DNA of 64,000 bases from NCBI GenBank assembly GCA_032622095.1, contig CP136069.1:203592690-203656689 (forward strand). Reading direction: 5' to 3'. The DNA is from Siphonodentalium dalli (taxonomy: Eukaryota; Mollusca; Scaphopoda; Gadilida; Siphonodentaliidae). A program made the position numbers and the translations under genes. Below the pieces are notes generated by a model. It worked only from the letters and a program-made list of their open reading frames with translations, was not told where the DNA came from and did no database searches. Shown here piece after piece: positions 11,288 through 22,946 of this stretch. The first letter of the stretch is position 1, and the number at the start of each line of letters is the position of its first letter.

Positions 11288-11616
11288 GGGTAAATTCGTC
11301 TCCACAGATTCGCTATACTCCACAGTCACAAACTAATGAAAACAGATCTGGCGTTATAATGCATCCAACTGTCAGCAACATGGGGCCAGAGAATAATACA
11401 TTGCTACCACAATAGGGAAATCGCTCACCAATGATGTACCGAAATCACTCGCCGACACCACAGCGAAATCAATCACCGATGACGTCACAGAGTATTGATG
11501 CAAATCTTCCCCCATCATACAATAAGGCTATGAGGGCTAGTACCCAGCCATTAGCTCCTCCACCCCCTCTCATAGAGGACAGAGCATTAGGCCCACCCCC
11601 CTCTTACCCCACATGA
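11288..11616 (+). CDS. Terminal exon of locus 1: cytoplasmic tail with internal TAG and PPxY motifs
   Basis: The acceptor TTCTATTTCAG (AG 11286-11287) joins the phase-1 donor at 6456 to give ...STNQ-G-VNSSPQIRY. The frame runs 41 codons to a TAG at 11413-11415 and then stays open to TGA at 11614-11616. The downstream 66 codons look like a continuous tail: MMYRNHSPTPQRNQSP, then LPPSYNKAM, a Pro run, and PPPSYPT. Both PPSY motifs fit PPxY ligands of WW domains (NEDD4/WWOX class). The codon could be a Gln-to-stop change (CAG to TAG), a read-through stop, or an error. An alternative acceptor at the TAG would be out of phase. Composition on both sides is alike (Pro, Ser, Asn, Gln), which supports one ancestral exon. 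Confidence 0.65.
11413..11415 (+). other. In-frame amber codon inside the tail exon
   Basis: The context is CCA CAA TAG GGA AAT. Upstream and downstream codons are in one frame and share low-complexity composition. If used as a stop, the protein loses both PPxY motifs. Confidence 0.6.
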
Positions 11617-13010
11617 TACACTACCTCCACCCTCTCCTATATATTACAGAGATCTAGAATCGACCCCCTCTTACCCCACATGATACACTACCTCCACCCT
11701 CTCCTATATATTACAGAGATCTAGAATCAACCCCCTCTTTCCACACATGATACACTACCTCTAGAGATGGGCGGTATTGAAATTTTAAGCTCGGTATCGG
11801 TAAATATCCGTCGATTTACCGCGGTATCGGTACGGTAATCGGTATTGCTATTAAATTACAAAACCAGAGCAGGTATTCCAGGTCTGGGTAAATTGCGGTA
11901 ACTCAAGTTTTTAACTGAACAATGTACATGAAAATATGCCCACTGATTTACTACATTCGCGACAACAGCTAAATGAGGCAACACAATGACCTACACAATT
12001 ATTCAATTAGGTGATATTCAGACATCTCTTTGATCATTTACACGCAGGCCGTCGCACCGCTTTTGAAAAAAATAAGAGATTGCATCATTGCATGGCTACA
12101 ATATCTCTACGTGTCAATTTCGTCTCATTTTCGCGAGTGAATAGAATTGTGAGTAGTAATCAGTGATCACAAATCCTAATCAATAGCCGCAACGCCGAAA
12201 TAAATCTTAGAATTTAATCAATTGATGGATCTGTTCTATTTTTAGAAAGTGAAAGTAGATTTTGATTCACTGTATAAATGAAATCGGACCTTATTTCTGT
12301 TTATGCCGCTTGCATTGTCGATGTCTTTGAAGTCGCCAAAGCCACGTGTTATACGGACTGCCACCATCTGAGTCAGTGTGGCATTGACGACGTTACAATG
12401 TAGCAATAACTTACAGCACTGCTTCCTTGATACACTGTGTAGTGTGTATCTATTCTAACAACTGCATTGATTGTTAGGCCCGTAACTAGGTCAGCCATCT
12501 GTGAGTGTTCATTCATTTTGCTCGCTCAAGGCCTGTCAAACTGATAAAAGGTCACGATCTTTGTGATGGTCTGATGGATTTGTATAATTCTGAGATTAAT
12601 TTTAATTAAAGTACCGAATCAAAACTGTTTACTGAGAAACTTTACTCAATATGAAGACACACAAGTTGGCAACACATGAATAATTTCAGTACCGAAAATT
12701 CGGTATTTTTAGTTTTGATTCGGTACAGTAAATCGGTATTACGCTGATACCGATACCGCACGGTAAATACCGATTACCGCCCATCTCCAACTACCTCCAC
12801 CCCCTCCTATATGTTACAGAGATCTAGAATCGACCCCCTCTTTCCACACATGATACACTACCTCCACCCCTCCTATATATTACAGAGATCTAGAATCGAC
12901 CCCCTCTTTCCCCACATGATACACTACCTCCACCCCTCCTATATATTAGAGATCTAGAATCGCCCCCCTCTTTCTCTACATGATACACTACCTCCACCCC
13001 CTCCATTTTA
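11592..13010 (+). repeat. ~68-bp tandem repeat at the 3' end of locus 1, split by a hAT-like element
   Basis: Units contain CCCCTCTTACCCCACATGAT, then CTCCACC...CTATATATTACAG and AGATCTAGAATCGA. The first unit overlaps the last codons and stop of the tail exon. About two units precede 11762 and three to four follow 12790. Each carries a pyrimidine tract ending TATTACAG that resembles a 3' splice site, and after it, in one phase, a short frame ending PSYPT and stop. Whether any is spliced is unknown. Confidence 0.75.
11762..12789 (+). mobile_element. hAT-like non-autonomous element with perfect 8-bp target duplication
   Basis: The ends are TAGAGATGGGCGGTA on the left and TGGAGATGGGCGGTAAT read inward from the right. 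The direct repeat ACTACCTC flanks it (11754-11761 and 12790-12797). An 8-bp duplication with (T/C)AGNG-like ends is typical of hAT elements. Further subterminal inverted GGTATCGGTA/TACCGATACC motifs occur at both ends. There is no transposase frame in its 1.03 kb. It inserted into the 68-bp repeat downstream of the locus 1 tail. Confidence 0.8.
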
Positions 13011-13646
13011 CCCCACATAATACATGGGAGATTCCATGTCTTCCCAAGGCATTTTATTTTTTATTACTTGGCTTATAGATTTTTATTGGCTCTAAGATAA
13101 GGGAGATCAAAGGAATACCAAATGTTTTTTTTTAATTTAACTTGTCAAAAAATAGGCTCGGGAGAAACAAAATATTTGCTGTATAATAATCTCCTAAAAT
13201 CATCTAAAACAAGCCACGAGATTGCCTTTGGCTATGCTTTGCCCATGTCCTTAAAGCAAGATATGGATAGATGAAAAAATATTGCCAATATCTTGTCCGT
13301 TGGCTTTGAATTCAATACCATAAACATCGCCGGGTGGCTTCGGTGTTCCATCGATGTTGTTTTACGAAAACTCTTAATAATTTAATTTATATTGACAAAC
13401 AGTTTTTGGGGTTGGGAAATCTGTAAACCAAGTAACAAAAAATAAAATGTGCATGCAGAAGAATCGTTGATCAAACAAGTTCATGCAAAACTAAATTCTG
13501 TACAAAAACATTGACGTCAGAAAACAGGATATGATATGACTACATGTATATCCATAATATGATGTAATCTGAAGATAAGCTCGAAATCTGAAAGACATAA
13601 ATACAGTAATCACTGTATAATTATAAATACAGTAATCACTGTATAA
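13011..13646. other. No gene or element recognised
   Basis: AT-rich sequence downstream of the 68-bp repeat array. It could include the 3' untranslated region of locus 1, but no position can be fixed. A direct 28-bp duplication (AATACAGTAATCACTGTATA) lies at 13600-13647. Confidence 0.4.
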
Positions 13647-13875
13647 TTAACCCTTGTACACTAAATGGATTCTCTCTTCAGTTAAAAAGTGTACATCGGA
13701 ATGATCTATTATTGATTTGGAAGGATGTTAAGGTGATAGAAGCAGACGACAGATAAATAAAAGTACAGAGAGAGTCCTATTTATTGAGGGAAAATTTTAG
13801 ATAATAAGTTCAACAAACGACTGTCCGTTTGTTGAACTTATTATATGAACATTTCCTATGGGATTACTACTCATC
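13647..13875 (+). mobile_element. TTAA-starting repeat with terminal hairpin (family X)
   Basis: It begins TTAACCCTTGTACACTAAATGG and is related to the copy at 46246-46500 (TTAACCCTTTCTGTACTAAATGG written in shorter pieces there). A hairpin at about 13799-13846 pairs AATAAGTTCAACAAACG with CGTTTGTTGAACTTATT. The same stem sequence seeds the 31-bp minisatellite at 7368. The right end is not defined. Confidence 0.5.
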
Positions 13876-13986
13876 AATGATGTTTTAGTATACATATACA
13901 TATCATATTTACATTTTTATCTTTATATATTATACCTGATTGTATGCTGAAGAAAACGATAAGTATATATATTTATAGTCACTTAA

Positions 13987-14353
13987 AGGTACTCAATCCG
14001 ATTAAGCACCCCTAAGTTATTATTTCTTTGGCTTCGTGGGTAAAAAATATTTGATTCGAGGAACCCACCTTTCAAAGCTCAGAGTGATCAGATATAAATT
14101 TTTTAAGTTTGTTAATTTTTGGAGATGTGGTCACTTCCACGCGCTCAAACAGACAAATTGTGGGCGTAATATGGATAACTCTAAAATCAAGTGGTTATTA
14201 TTGTTAATAGTAACCAAAAATTAACAAACTTCAAAAATCGATATCTGATCACTCTGAGCTTTGAAGAGTGTTTCCTCAACTCAAATCAAATATTTTTACC
14301 CCCGACGCCAAAGAAATAGTAATATATGGGGTGCTTAATCGGATTGAGTACCT
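13987..14353. mobile_element. TTAA-flanked foldback MITE (family g)
   Basis: TTAA lies at 13983-13986 and 14354-14357. The inverted arms are about 145 bp each: AGGTACTCAATCCGATTAAG on the left, and the same sequence read inward from the right. The arms continue through TTTCTTTGGC and CTCAGAGTGATCAGATAT. A short loop contains the only unique part. The 62-codon frame inside is an artefact of the stem. Confidence 0.75.
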
Positions 14354-14521
14354 TTAAATAACATAAATCATTCCAAGATGTAGATAACTAATTTACATCA
14401 TGTGATGTGCCGAGAATTATACATGAGGTTGTTTCTCTCCAGAATTTTCCTATATTAACATGTATCTCTTATTATCTGTTTGAGATGGTCTGTCTAACCA
14501 GCAAGTTTTATATAGATTCCG

Positions 14522-15074
14522 CAGGGGGGGGGTCGGAAAAAAAATTCAGGCACGTATGGCATTTTTTCCCTTTCGATCATTTTTTGTACCCACCCACCCC
14601 CACCGCCAAATTTTTTTCCGTTTTCGGCAGTTTTTTCCGACCATTTTTTGACACCCACCCCCCCTTTTAACACTAAAACAGAGATTTGCGGGGGGAAATT
14701 CACTGTAAACAGCTGTATATGAATTTCTGTGCATACTATTTATCATGGATGTTAACATGGACATGTAAATAGGAATGAGTCATTTTGAGGTCATTCGGCC
14801 AAAAAAACATGGCTGCCAGCGGCCATCTTGGATTTCAAAATTTGCAACAAAATACAACACGATAACTGCCTGCAGTCAGTTTACAGTTAGAATTACATTA
14901 TTTCTCTCATTCAAAGTGGTTTTGAAGCCCAACTCATTGCCAAAACACTAAAAAACAAACAGGAATTTTTTGTTTTAGTTGCGGAAAAAATTGCTTGTTG
15001 GTGGCTTTGACCACCCACCCACCCCGGCATACGTGCCGGAATTTTTTTTCTCACCCCCCCCCCCCCCCCCCCTG
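14522..15074. mobile_element. Poly-G/C-ended non-autonomous element, hAT-like
   Basis: The left end is CAGGGGGGGGGTCGG and the right end reads inward as CAGG followed by a long G run. After the G run both ends share AAAAAAAATTC and GGCACGTATG. A direct repeat GATTCCG flanks it (14515-14521 and 15075-15081), 7 bp visible, possibly 8 originally. CAG ends fit hAT. There is no coding region; frames through the G/C runs are spurious. Confidence 0.65.
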
Positions 15075-15543
15075 GATTCCGGGGTATAAAATAATAGATA
15101 TGAATCAAGGACACCTGTCCAGAAAAGCTTCTATCAATTAATATCACATAATTATCACATAATTACTCCGTAAAACCATACCTCACTTGTATTTATCGGC
15201 ACGCACACGTAAGAGCTTTGTCTAATGATATCAATCAATGTTATTATGATGTTAATTAGAATATAATTATGATATTCGATTTGTATTGGGTTACTTAGTG
15301 TTGACTGAGATAAACATGGGTCAGAAATGTGGTTGAACAATTTTGTCAACATGAAAAGGTACATTTACATTTAAAATGGAACAGTTTTTTTTCTTGAAGG
15401 TGTATTTACTGTGATAAGGAAATAACTATTAATTTTGTTTAACCCCAGCTGTTTTGAGATCTTTTTCCTTGCTAAAATGTGATTCTGTGATAAAATGGAT
15501 CTCAAATGAGTCGCAATTCTATACAAAATTTATTAACCTCATC

Positions 15544-15597
15544 CACTAAATTTGATTCAAGCTTCGCTAAAGATCGGCTTGAATCGAAATTTAGTGC
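15544..15597. repeat. Short inverted repeat
   Basis: CACTAAATTTGATTCAAGC pairs with GCTTGAATCGAAATTTAGTG around a ~14-nt loop. There is no sign of a coding role. Confidence 0.6.
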
Positions 15598-15603
15598 ACT
15601 CAG

Positions 15604-15830
15604 TTATCCCTTTCAGTGCCAGGTCCGATTTTTGTATCAACCCATATTTCCTTGATCATTTTTAAAATTTATTGATTATAATAATGTGATACATTGATGG
15701 AAAGAGCTCTAAGAGGCCATGAGGAATGAGGTTCCCTGGGGATAACTTTGGTGGCGCTAGCCTACTGTATGGGGTAGCGTCACTAAATTCACCCTCTGGG
15801 GACCTCATTCTGCAAGCAAATGTCCGGCAC
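15604..15830. repeat. Half of MITE family c followed by a foldback-repeat arm
   Basis: CCCTTTCAGTGCCAGGTCCG at about 15608 through GGAAAGAGCTCTAAGAG near 15715 matches the left arm of the palindromic element at 45683-45889. Only one arm is present here. It is followed at about 15777-15813 by an arm of the dispersed foldback repeat (AATTCACCCTCTGGGGACC). Confidence 0.65.
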
Positions 15831-17620
15831 CATATTCTCAGGTCTGGTGGTGGTGTCATAATTAGGTGAGCTATATTTATGTAAAGTTTATTAATTCTTA
15901 TTTTCCATGTAACCTGGCACATATTGCTGTGTATATACAATTATATTTGCACTCAGGTTGTGGGGCATTAATGCAGGACGTTCGTTCAAATAAAAGGCCC
16001 TCTTAATTTTGAGTCACAGATTATTTGTTTTTATAGTGCCTTGATATACAGTTTTAATAACAATCTAGTATTCCCAATTCTACCATAATGATAACAAACT
16101 ACTAAAGCCATCGTGATGGAAACCTGTTATCCGAACACTCAGCATGGACACAGCTTCTAGTGTCGGAAATACACTCTCAATGAAATTTTACACAGAAAAA
16201 TTTCTTACTCTACATGTTCCATGTTTAAATAGGAACACATGAATATCATAAGATAAGAACTTTAAACTATTTTGTATAACAGTGACATATCTGTCTACCG
16301 GTATGTTAAAATGAGATCAATGAAAATTCTCAAACAAAATAAAATATTTTCCAATTTTGAAAACAGAAATTATCAAACTCACTATATCCCAAATTGAGCA
16401 ATACCAGACACTTTAATTCAGTTAATTAAAAAATTTGTGTGCTGACCCAACAAAGTTTGGACTAGAAGTGACTACACTCCACTGATTTCCCGCCAAAATC
16501 AATTCTCCAATAACTTTTCATTGGCTGCTGCCTTAATGAAAACTCCCCCTACTCATAACATACATTATTCATCAAGCTGTGAATACAATACTTTCGCGCT
16601 AATACAAGAAAACGCGCGAAAGTTATCATGCTTTTTGTCAAAAAATCATCTCTCTTTGCCATATAGAAAAAGAAAACAGCTGAAATCATACAAAGATTCC
16701 CCTCCTAGAATGCAACTGAATTCAAACTTACACATTTTCATCATTCTGTAATTTGAGAAGTTATAACAATGCCATGCAGATTTCAACAACAAAATAGTCT
16801 CATGCAGAATGATGTCCCCAGATGTGCTGGATAGCATCACTAAATTCACCCTCTGTGAACCTCATTCTGCAAATGACAGACACAAATATTTAAAGGCTTG
16901 CACTGTGGATGAATGGAAGTAATATCTTATACAGGTTTTCATAGTACTGTAGTTCAAAACCTCAACTGTAGACCTAGGATCAGATTCAAGTTCCCCAGTT
17001 AAAGTTGGTGATGTTCACCCATTAGTCACCTCTATTATGCATTTTATCTTCTGCAAGTTATGGGATTATTTTCATTATTAATAAAACTACTCTCCAATAA
17101 TGAGATTTTGCATGTCAAAAGCATTGTTATGTAAACATTACTGTTACAGTAGAATTAACATAAATGTCCCAATTAGTACAATAAGATACTGAAGTTTAAT
17201 CAAAACTTGACGGTAAACATTGGAAATAGTCATAAAGCTTTGAAAAATATTCTGAAAATCACGTTTATACTAAAATATTTAACTTAATATAAGATTAGCA
17301 ATGTTTGTTGTAATAAATCACTGTAACAGTTTTGTTTACATAACAATGGTTTCAATTCTGTTGGAGAACTATTATTATAAGAACAATGTTGATCTATTTA
17401 TCCATGTTCTTCTTTGTTGTGTTTTTGCTGACTTTTATATTTTGTGCACATTACTAATTGTGAGTGCCTTTGGTCCATTTAAGTCATCATGATATCATCA
17501 TCATCATCGTCATTTATGGTCATTTTAAGTCTTACAACTTGTTGTCTGTTGATATAAATATTTTTCACAATAATCATGCACGCGTTTTGAGTGTGTATAA
17601 TGGTATGCAAGTCACTCATC
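15831..17620. other. AT-rich stretch without genes
   Basis: I saw nothing coding here. A foldback-repeat copy lies at 16804-16870 (GCAGAATGATGTCCCCAGA / TGTGAACCTCATTCTGC). A short ATC microsatellite lies at 17493-17513. Confidence 0.45.
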
Positions 17621-17624
17621 CTAA

Positions 17625-17852
17625 TCATATCTTATAAGTTATACCATAAAAACTTGCATCGAGTCTCTCATCGAAGTGCTCCAACATTTCAGCTTCCACA
17701 ATAAAGTCTGATGAGGAATTCCACTCATTTACTACTCTGTTGCTGAAATAGTTTTTCGTCAATTCTGTGCGACAGAACTTCACTCGACATTTGTACGTGT
17801 ATCCCCTTGTTCTCTGGTTGTGAACCCGCTCAAAGAGTTCATCATATTCAAT
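17625..17852 (-). pseudogene. 3' end of a LINE reverse-transcriptase ORF
   Basis: Read on the minus strand, a 75-codon frame without its start ends in TGA at 17625-17627. It has the pattern of LINE ORF2 C-termini: RVHNQRTRGYTYKCRVKF, then the YFSNRVVNEWNSS signature and a Leu/Phe-rich end. In LINEs this region follows the RT domain. Upstream RT coding is absent, so this is a 5'-truncated retrotransposed copy. Confidence 0.7.
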
Positions 17853-18399
17853 GAATATTCGTTTATGTTACGATATAGAGTTACATATATATATGTACTT
17901 TTATATATTTTTTCACTAACATTTTAGTTTGTTATGGGGTATTATGCTAACTAAGATTGGTGCTGCTTTATGTGTGATGTATGTTTTATATATGGATTAT
18001 TATATATTTTAACATTTATAATATTACCTCATTTTTCACGAAGTTTGCTTCGGCAACACCAATTGTTATGTCTGGTTTAGGAACAATGCTCACAACAAAG
18101 TTGTAAAAAAAACATTTAATATAATGCTTAAATATGAAGAAAAAAACTCAAACATGTAGACTTTCTAACTATTTATCACGAACTCTCTCAATAAATGTAA
18201 AGCAGCCATTCACACTATGATATTTATATGTGAAGATATATTTATCTGTAACTTCGAACAAAAACAGACGTAATACAAAATTAAATGTCCAAGAAATTGT
18301 CAGATAACTGAAATAAGTTGTATTTCACAAATCATGTAAAATTTCACACAATTTGCTATTTTCTGATTATTGGTTGATTTAGAAACTTTTATATATTTT

Positions 18400-18895
18400 T
18401 AGCTCAACTTTACTTTGTAAAGTTTGAGCTATTGCCATGGCTTTGTCATCCGTTGTCGTCCGTGTGTGCATGCGTGATTTGTCAATAATTTCCTTTAGAA
18501 CGGGCTACAGGTCGTACCTTTGGTCAGATCATTATGAAATTTGTCATAGCTGTTGACATTGACATGTAGATGGAAACGAGTAATTTTTGGGTCGTTCGGC
18601 CAAAAAACATGGCCGCCAGCAGCCATCTTGTGTCTTACTCTTTGCATGACTAAATCTTTGGCACAGGCTACAGGTCGTACCTTTGGTCAGATCATTATGA
18701 AACTTGTCATAGCTGTTGACATTGACATGTATATGGGAACGAGGCATTTTGGGGTCATTCGGCAAAAAAACATGTCTGCCAGCGGCCATCTTGGATTTTA
18801 CTCTTTGCATAACTAGAACTTTCCACATTCCTAATCACTCCATTGACTGTAGCACATGAAATTATTCCCTTTCCAAGTTGAGCTACAGTGTCATT
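18400..18895. repeat. Hairpin-headed dispersed repeat with two internal modules
   Basis: It opens with TAGCTCAACTTTACTTTG and the imperfect inverse AAGTTTGAGCTA. It then runs through CATCCGTTGTCGTCCG and two ~140-bp tandem modules (TACAGGTCGTACCTTTGGTC at about 18507 and 18669, each ending in a GCCGCCAGC/GCCATCTTG segment), closing near AAGTTGAGCTACAG. Repeats of this style are common in mollusc genomes. Opposite-strand frames of 87-94 codons are not real genes. Confidence 0.65.
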
Positions 18896-19374
18896 GATAC
18901 TTTCATTTATTATTCCCTCCTGTATCTACTTTTTTTCGGACCAGATGTTCGTAAACCAGACTTTGGTGTCGCCTTTGATAATATTGATGTAATTTATTTT
19001 ATTATCTGCTTTGATAAATAACTTTAAAATAAAAGTTTGTCTCTATTTTATATATAGTTTTATCTTCATTGTTACTGGGGTGGTTAAACTGACACCGTGT
19101 TGGTCAAGTTCGCATGTTTCCATTTATTAGGATACCAGGATCTCATTGATTAGGGAGAATGGCTATTAGCCAAGCTTGACAATTTTTGAGGGAGGTGACT
19201 ATATAAAAAGACAAGGTTGGCAGTTTTAATATTTTGACAAGCCTTTTATATGCTGGTTTCGCATGAATTGTTGGAATAGAATCAGTTAATTGCTCATATG
19301 GCCGATATGGAGATATATTTTCCGAACTTGCTCGGATGTGATCACGTGGCTGTAGGACTTGAAATAGTGTGTCT

Positions 19375-19745
19375 CATTTGCAGAATGAGGTGAAATAGTG
19401 AATTTAGTGACACTACCCCGGGCTACAGGAGGCTAGCATCACTAAATTAACCCTCTGGGGACCTCATACTGCTTAGGCCTCATCTTCTGGGAACTATATA
19501 TAGTCTCAAATTAACATTATTTTTAGTTACTGTTCCCTTCTGTTCAGTTTCTATACATGGACATGTACATCCCCTAATTTGCTGAAGATAAAAATGCATA
19601 ATCGAGGTGAATAAGGGGTTAACATCACCAAGTTCAATCTTCATAGCAGTTGAGGCCTCTGCACAATGAGGTTCCCAGAGGGTGAATTTGGTGCTGCGGG
19701 ATAGTGTCGCTAAATTCACCTTATTCTGCAAATGACAGATACAGT
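19375..19745. repeat. Dispersed foldback repeats, several arms
   Basis: Arms with CAGAATGAGG and CCCTCTGGGGACCTCAT occur at about 19380-19475 and 19665-19730. They pair with each other and with the copies at 6508, 20417, 21490, 44360 and 47935. No coding function was seen. Confidence 0.6.
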
Positions 19746-19896
19746 ATGTCAAAGCTTGAGTATAAATATATGCCCAACATATACATATACATCTTCCATT
19801 TGTTGCCATAACTTTTAACTAATTAGATCAGCCCTGGTATGAAAAACTCTTGAATGTTTTAGCCTGAGGTTAGGTTTGCTGACGAACGCTGGACAG

Positions 19897-20296
19897 TTAA
19901 CCCTTTATCCAACAGAAGGGCCCTGTGCCAATGCATTCTCTTATATATGCGAGTCGACCATAGGTCGCCTCGCATATATAAGAGAATGCATTGGCTTAAC
20001 ACATTACAAATTATAAAATTGTTAAAGAATGTAAGAAAAAATGGTAAAAAGTGTTAAAAAAAGATTTTTTTTAGGCCAATGCATTCTCTTATATATGCGA
20101 GGCGACCTATGGTCGACTCGCATATATAAGAGAATGCATTGGCACAGGGCATAACTGTAACTATCACAATGTGGTCAAGGAGCCGGTTCCAATGATATCC
20201 ATATTTGTATGGTTTTATTGAGACAGACCGAAGATATTTTAGGCTGTTGAAGCTTTATTTGGCCGGTTTTGGCCGGTTTGTTGGGTAAAGGGTTAA
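19897..20296 (+). mobile_element. TTAA-flanked MITE with two hairpins (family a), second full copy
   Basis: TTAA at 19897-19900 and 20293-20296 flank CCCTTTATCCAACAG and its inverse TTGTTGGGTAAAGGG. It is nearly identical to 5894-6294 over its full length, including both ~69-bp palindromes, so the family has been mobile fairly recently. Confidence 0.8.
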
Positions 20297-21140
20297 TAGG
20301 ATGACCAGCAAGTCTGAGTGTGATTTTAGTGACCCTATCCCACATAGTGGGCTAGCATCACCAAGTTATAACAACAATGCCATGCAGATTTCAACAACAA
20401 AATATGTGTCTCATGCAGAATGATGTCCCCAGATGTGCTGGGTAGTGTCACCAAATTCAACCTCTGGGGACCTCATTCTGCATGGCCTCATCTGCTATGG
20501 GAGACATATTCTCAGATTGATGTTCCCAAATGGTGAATATTGTGATGTACACCCATTGGGAAATATGTCATCTGCTAATTTGGGGATATAGAGAAACTAA
20601 ACTAAAAAAGAAATAGAATCTAGAGAAATTTGATAATAAAGAAACTGTCCAGAGAAGATGAGGCCTAAGCAGAATAAGGTCGCCAGAGGGTGAATTTGGT
20701 GATGGTAGCCTATAAACTGAAATTTTGCGAAAACCCTGAGCCAATGCATTCTCTGATATATGCGAGTCTCCCATACCAGGGAGCCTCGCATATATGCGAG
20801 AATACATTGGCCTAACAATATTTACCTTGACCTTTTAAACCAGTGCATTCTCTTATATAGATGCGATAATATAAATAAGATTGTAACACCTTTACAGACC
20901 TGTTTTTATTTCAGGAGCTTCTCACCTTTCTAGGGGTTTTTCTCAAGTGTAATGAAGTTTACATTCAGAAAACAATGACGTTATAGTCAGCGACATGCAA
21001 ACAAGCTGACATAGCGTGCTAGGAAACCCTGGTCCTATGGGATATACTCGCATATCTAAGAGAATGCACTGATACAGGATATTTAATGCTGCACCCGCGC
21101 AGCTCCAATCATAAAAGAGTAACTGTGGATGGGGATAAAA
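20297..21140. repeat. Patchwork of foldback arms and diverged hairpin cassettes
   Basis: Foldback arms lie at 20417-20482 and 20655-20705. A diverged hairpin cassette (GCCAATGCATTCTCTGATAT ... CGAGAATACATTGGC) lies at 20739-20814, with single arms near 20840 and 21045. Frames through these are not genes. Confidence 0.6.
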
Positions 21141-21478
21141 ATCAAATTACAAATAAACCCACCATATAATAAACCCACTACCATATAATAAACCCACCAT
21201 ATAAATCCACCATATAATAAACCCACCATATAATAAATCCAGTATATAAATCCACCATAAAATAAACCCACCATATAATAAACCCACCATATAATAAACC
21301 CACCATATAATAAACCCACCAAATTACAAATAAACCCACCACAGAAACCCACAATATAATAAACCCACCAAATAAACCCACCATATAAACCCACCAAATT
21401 ACAAATAAACCCACCACATAAACCCACCATATAAACCCACAACATAAACCCACCAAATTACAAATAAACCCACCAAAA
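21141..21478. repeat. Minisatellite built on ATAAACCCACCAT
   Basis: There are more than fifteen diverged units of 10-25 bp built on AATAAACCCACCATATAAT, some with AATTACAAATAAACC inserts. The minus-strand frames (rich in Gly, Trp, Val, Tyr) are simply the repeat translated and should not be annotated as proteins. Confidence 0.9.
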
Positions 21479-21479
21479 C

Positions 21480-21900
21480 ATGTGATGCTAGCCAGAGGGT
21501 GAATTTGGTTATGCTAGCCCGATATGCGGTATAGTGTCACTAAATTCACCCTCTGGGGACCTCATTCTGCAAATGACAGGCACACTAAATTCAGGCTTGC
21601 CTGCAATGGGAATTCCATTGTTTCAGTGGCCTCAAAATACGGTGCTGGACATTTGCAGAATGAGGACCCCCAGAAGGGGAATTTAGTGACGCTACCCATA
21701 CAGCAGGCTAGCATCACCAAATTCACCCTCTGGGGACCTCATTCTGCAAATGACAGGCACTAAACTTAGACTTGCTGGTCATCCTGTAAACTGAAATTTT
21801 GCGAAAACCCTGAGCCAATGCATTCTCTGATATATGCGAGTATCCCATACCAGGGAGCCTCGCATATATGCAAGAATACATTGGCCTAACAATATTTACC
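21480..21900. repeat. Foldback repeat pair plus hairpin cassette
   Basis: 21485-21575 and 21655-21755 are compact foldback copies (GAGGGTGAATTTGGT / ACTAAATTCACCCTC). 21811-21885 is a near-identical copy of the cassette at 20739-20814, together with flanking AAACTGAAATTTTGCG, so the two are a segmental duplicate. Confidence 0.65.
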
Positions 21901-22004
21901 TTGACCTTGAGTCTTTTATTTTTTACAGTTATATGGCCCTTTTTCCATAAATATTCACTCTTAATAAAAACAAAAATTCGCTTTTTTTTTGTCATTTTTG
22001 GGCA

Positions 22005-22205
22005 TAAATTTATGGGATGCCAAATTGACATTTAATAAATAATTGAGCTTAAGCGCAATAAGGGAAGATCTAATTGCGCTTAAGCGCAATTAGATCTTCA
22101 AGCGCAATAAGGGATTCCTTATTGCACTTAAGCACAATTAGGTCTTATTGCGCTTAAGCGCAATTCCTTATTGCGCTTTCCTTATTGCGCTTAAGCCCAA
22201 TAAGG
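22005..22205. repeat. Palindrome array centred on GCGCTTAAGCGC
   Basis: It starts with TGCCAAATTGACATTTAAT and AATTGAGCTTAAGCGCAAT, then several tandem ATTGCGCTTAAGCGCAAT palindromes. The same start and array recur at 33630-33960 in inverted arrangement, so this is one arm of that foldback family. Confidence 0.75.
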
Positions 22206-22946
22206 AACATTCCATAAATAAATAAATAAATTGGGTTAAATGTCAAACATGTTCACTTTAAATTACCACATGTGTTCTGTGTATAGTGTCTCTTGTCACA
22301 ATTCGTTCGAAAGGACGGAAATGCATAATATACAAACGTCTTAGAACAACAAATAACAGTAAACGAAAATCTAGACTTTGTTCTTATGGCGGCCATTTTG
22401 AATTGCCATTTTTGACCAGAAATAATAATTTGTCAACTTGCCAACATTGGTTTTTCAAATCAACATAAAAAATGCCTTTAGAAACAATTCTCAAAAGCTT
22501 CTGAAAGAAAAATGCCCGCACCTTCGTTTCTAGAGGCTTTTTTAGATTTTCGAGTCTGACTATTGGACTACTTAGCTATTAATATGGCTCTATCATTTTC
22601 TGATGTCTCTTATGCCAATGTGATAAAGAAAGCTATGGTATCTAAATTTAAAAAAATATTTCAAGTTTCAACAATACACATGAGAGACACGCTATTAACA
22701 GTAGACTACAACATCTGAGTAAATCACTCTACATATGGTCTGAAGTCATTATAAATTTGATAGGTTTAATACAGATGCCAAGATTCATCATAAACAACAC
22801 CAACTGATTAGTTGACAGCTCTGCTATATATTATCATTCTAAACTTAAATTGGACTCTATATTAACCCAAATATTCAATGTCCGGGTCACCTTTCCACAT
22901 TTAATCCAAGCTGGTGCAGCAATAAAGATAATGTGCCAGTGCATTA
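22206..22946. other. No gene recognised
   Basis: AT-rich sequence with no coding signal. A partial hairpin-cassette arm (GTGCCAGTGCATTA) ends at 22946, exactly at the 5' boundary of the next Helitron. Confidence 0.4.

Noticed and set aside
14494-14764. Gly-, Lys- and Pro-rich frames at 14.5-14.7 kb
   Set aside because: Products of the poly-G and poly-C tracts of a hAT-like element.
21083-21456. Long minus-strand frames rich in Gly, Trp, Tyr and Val
   Set aside because: Direct translation of the AATAAACCCACCAT minisatellite; neighbouring frames give similar low-complexity peptides.
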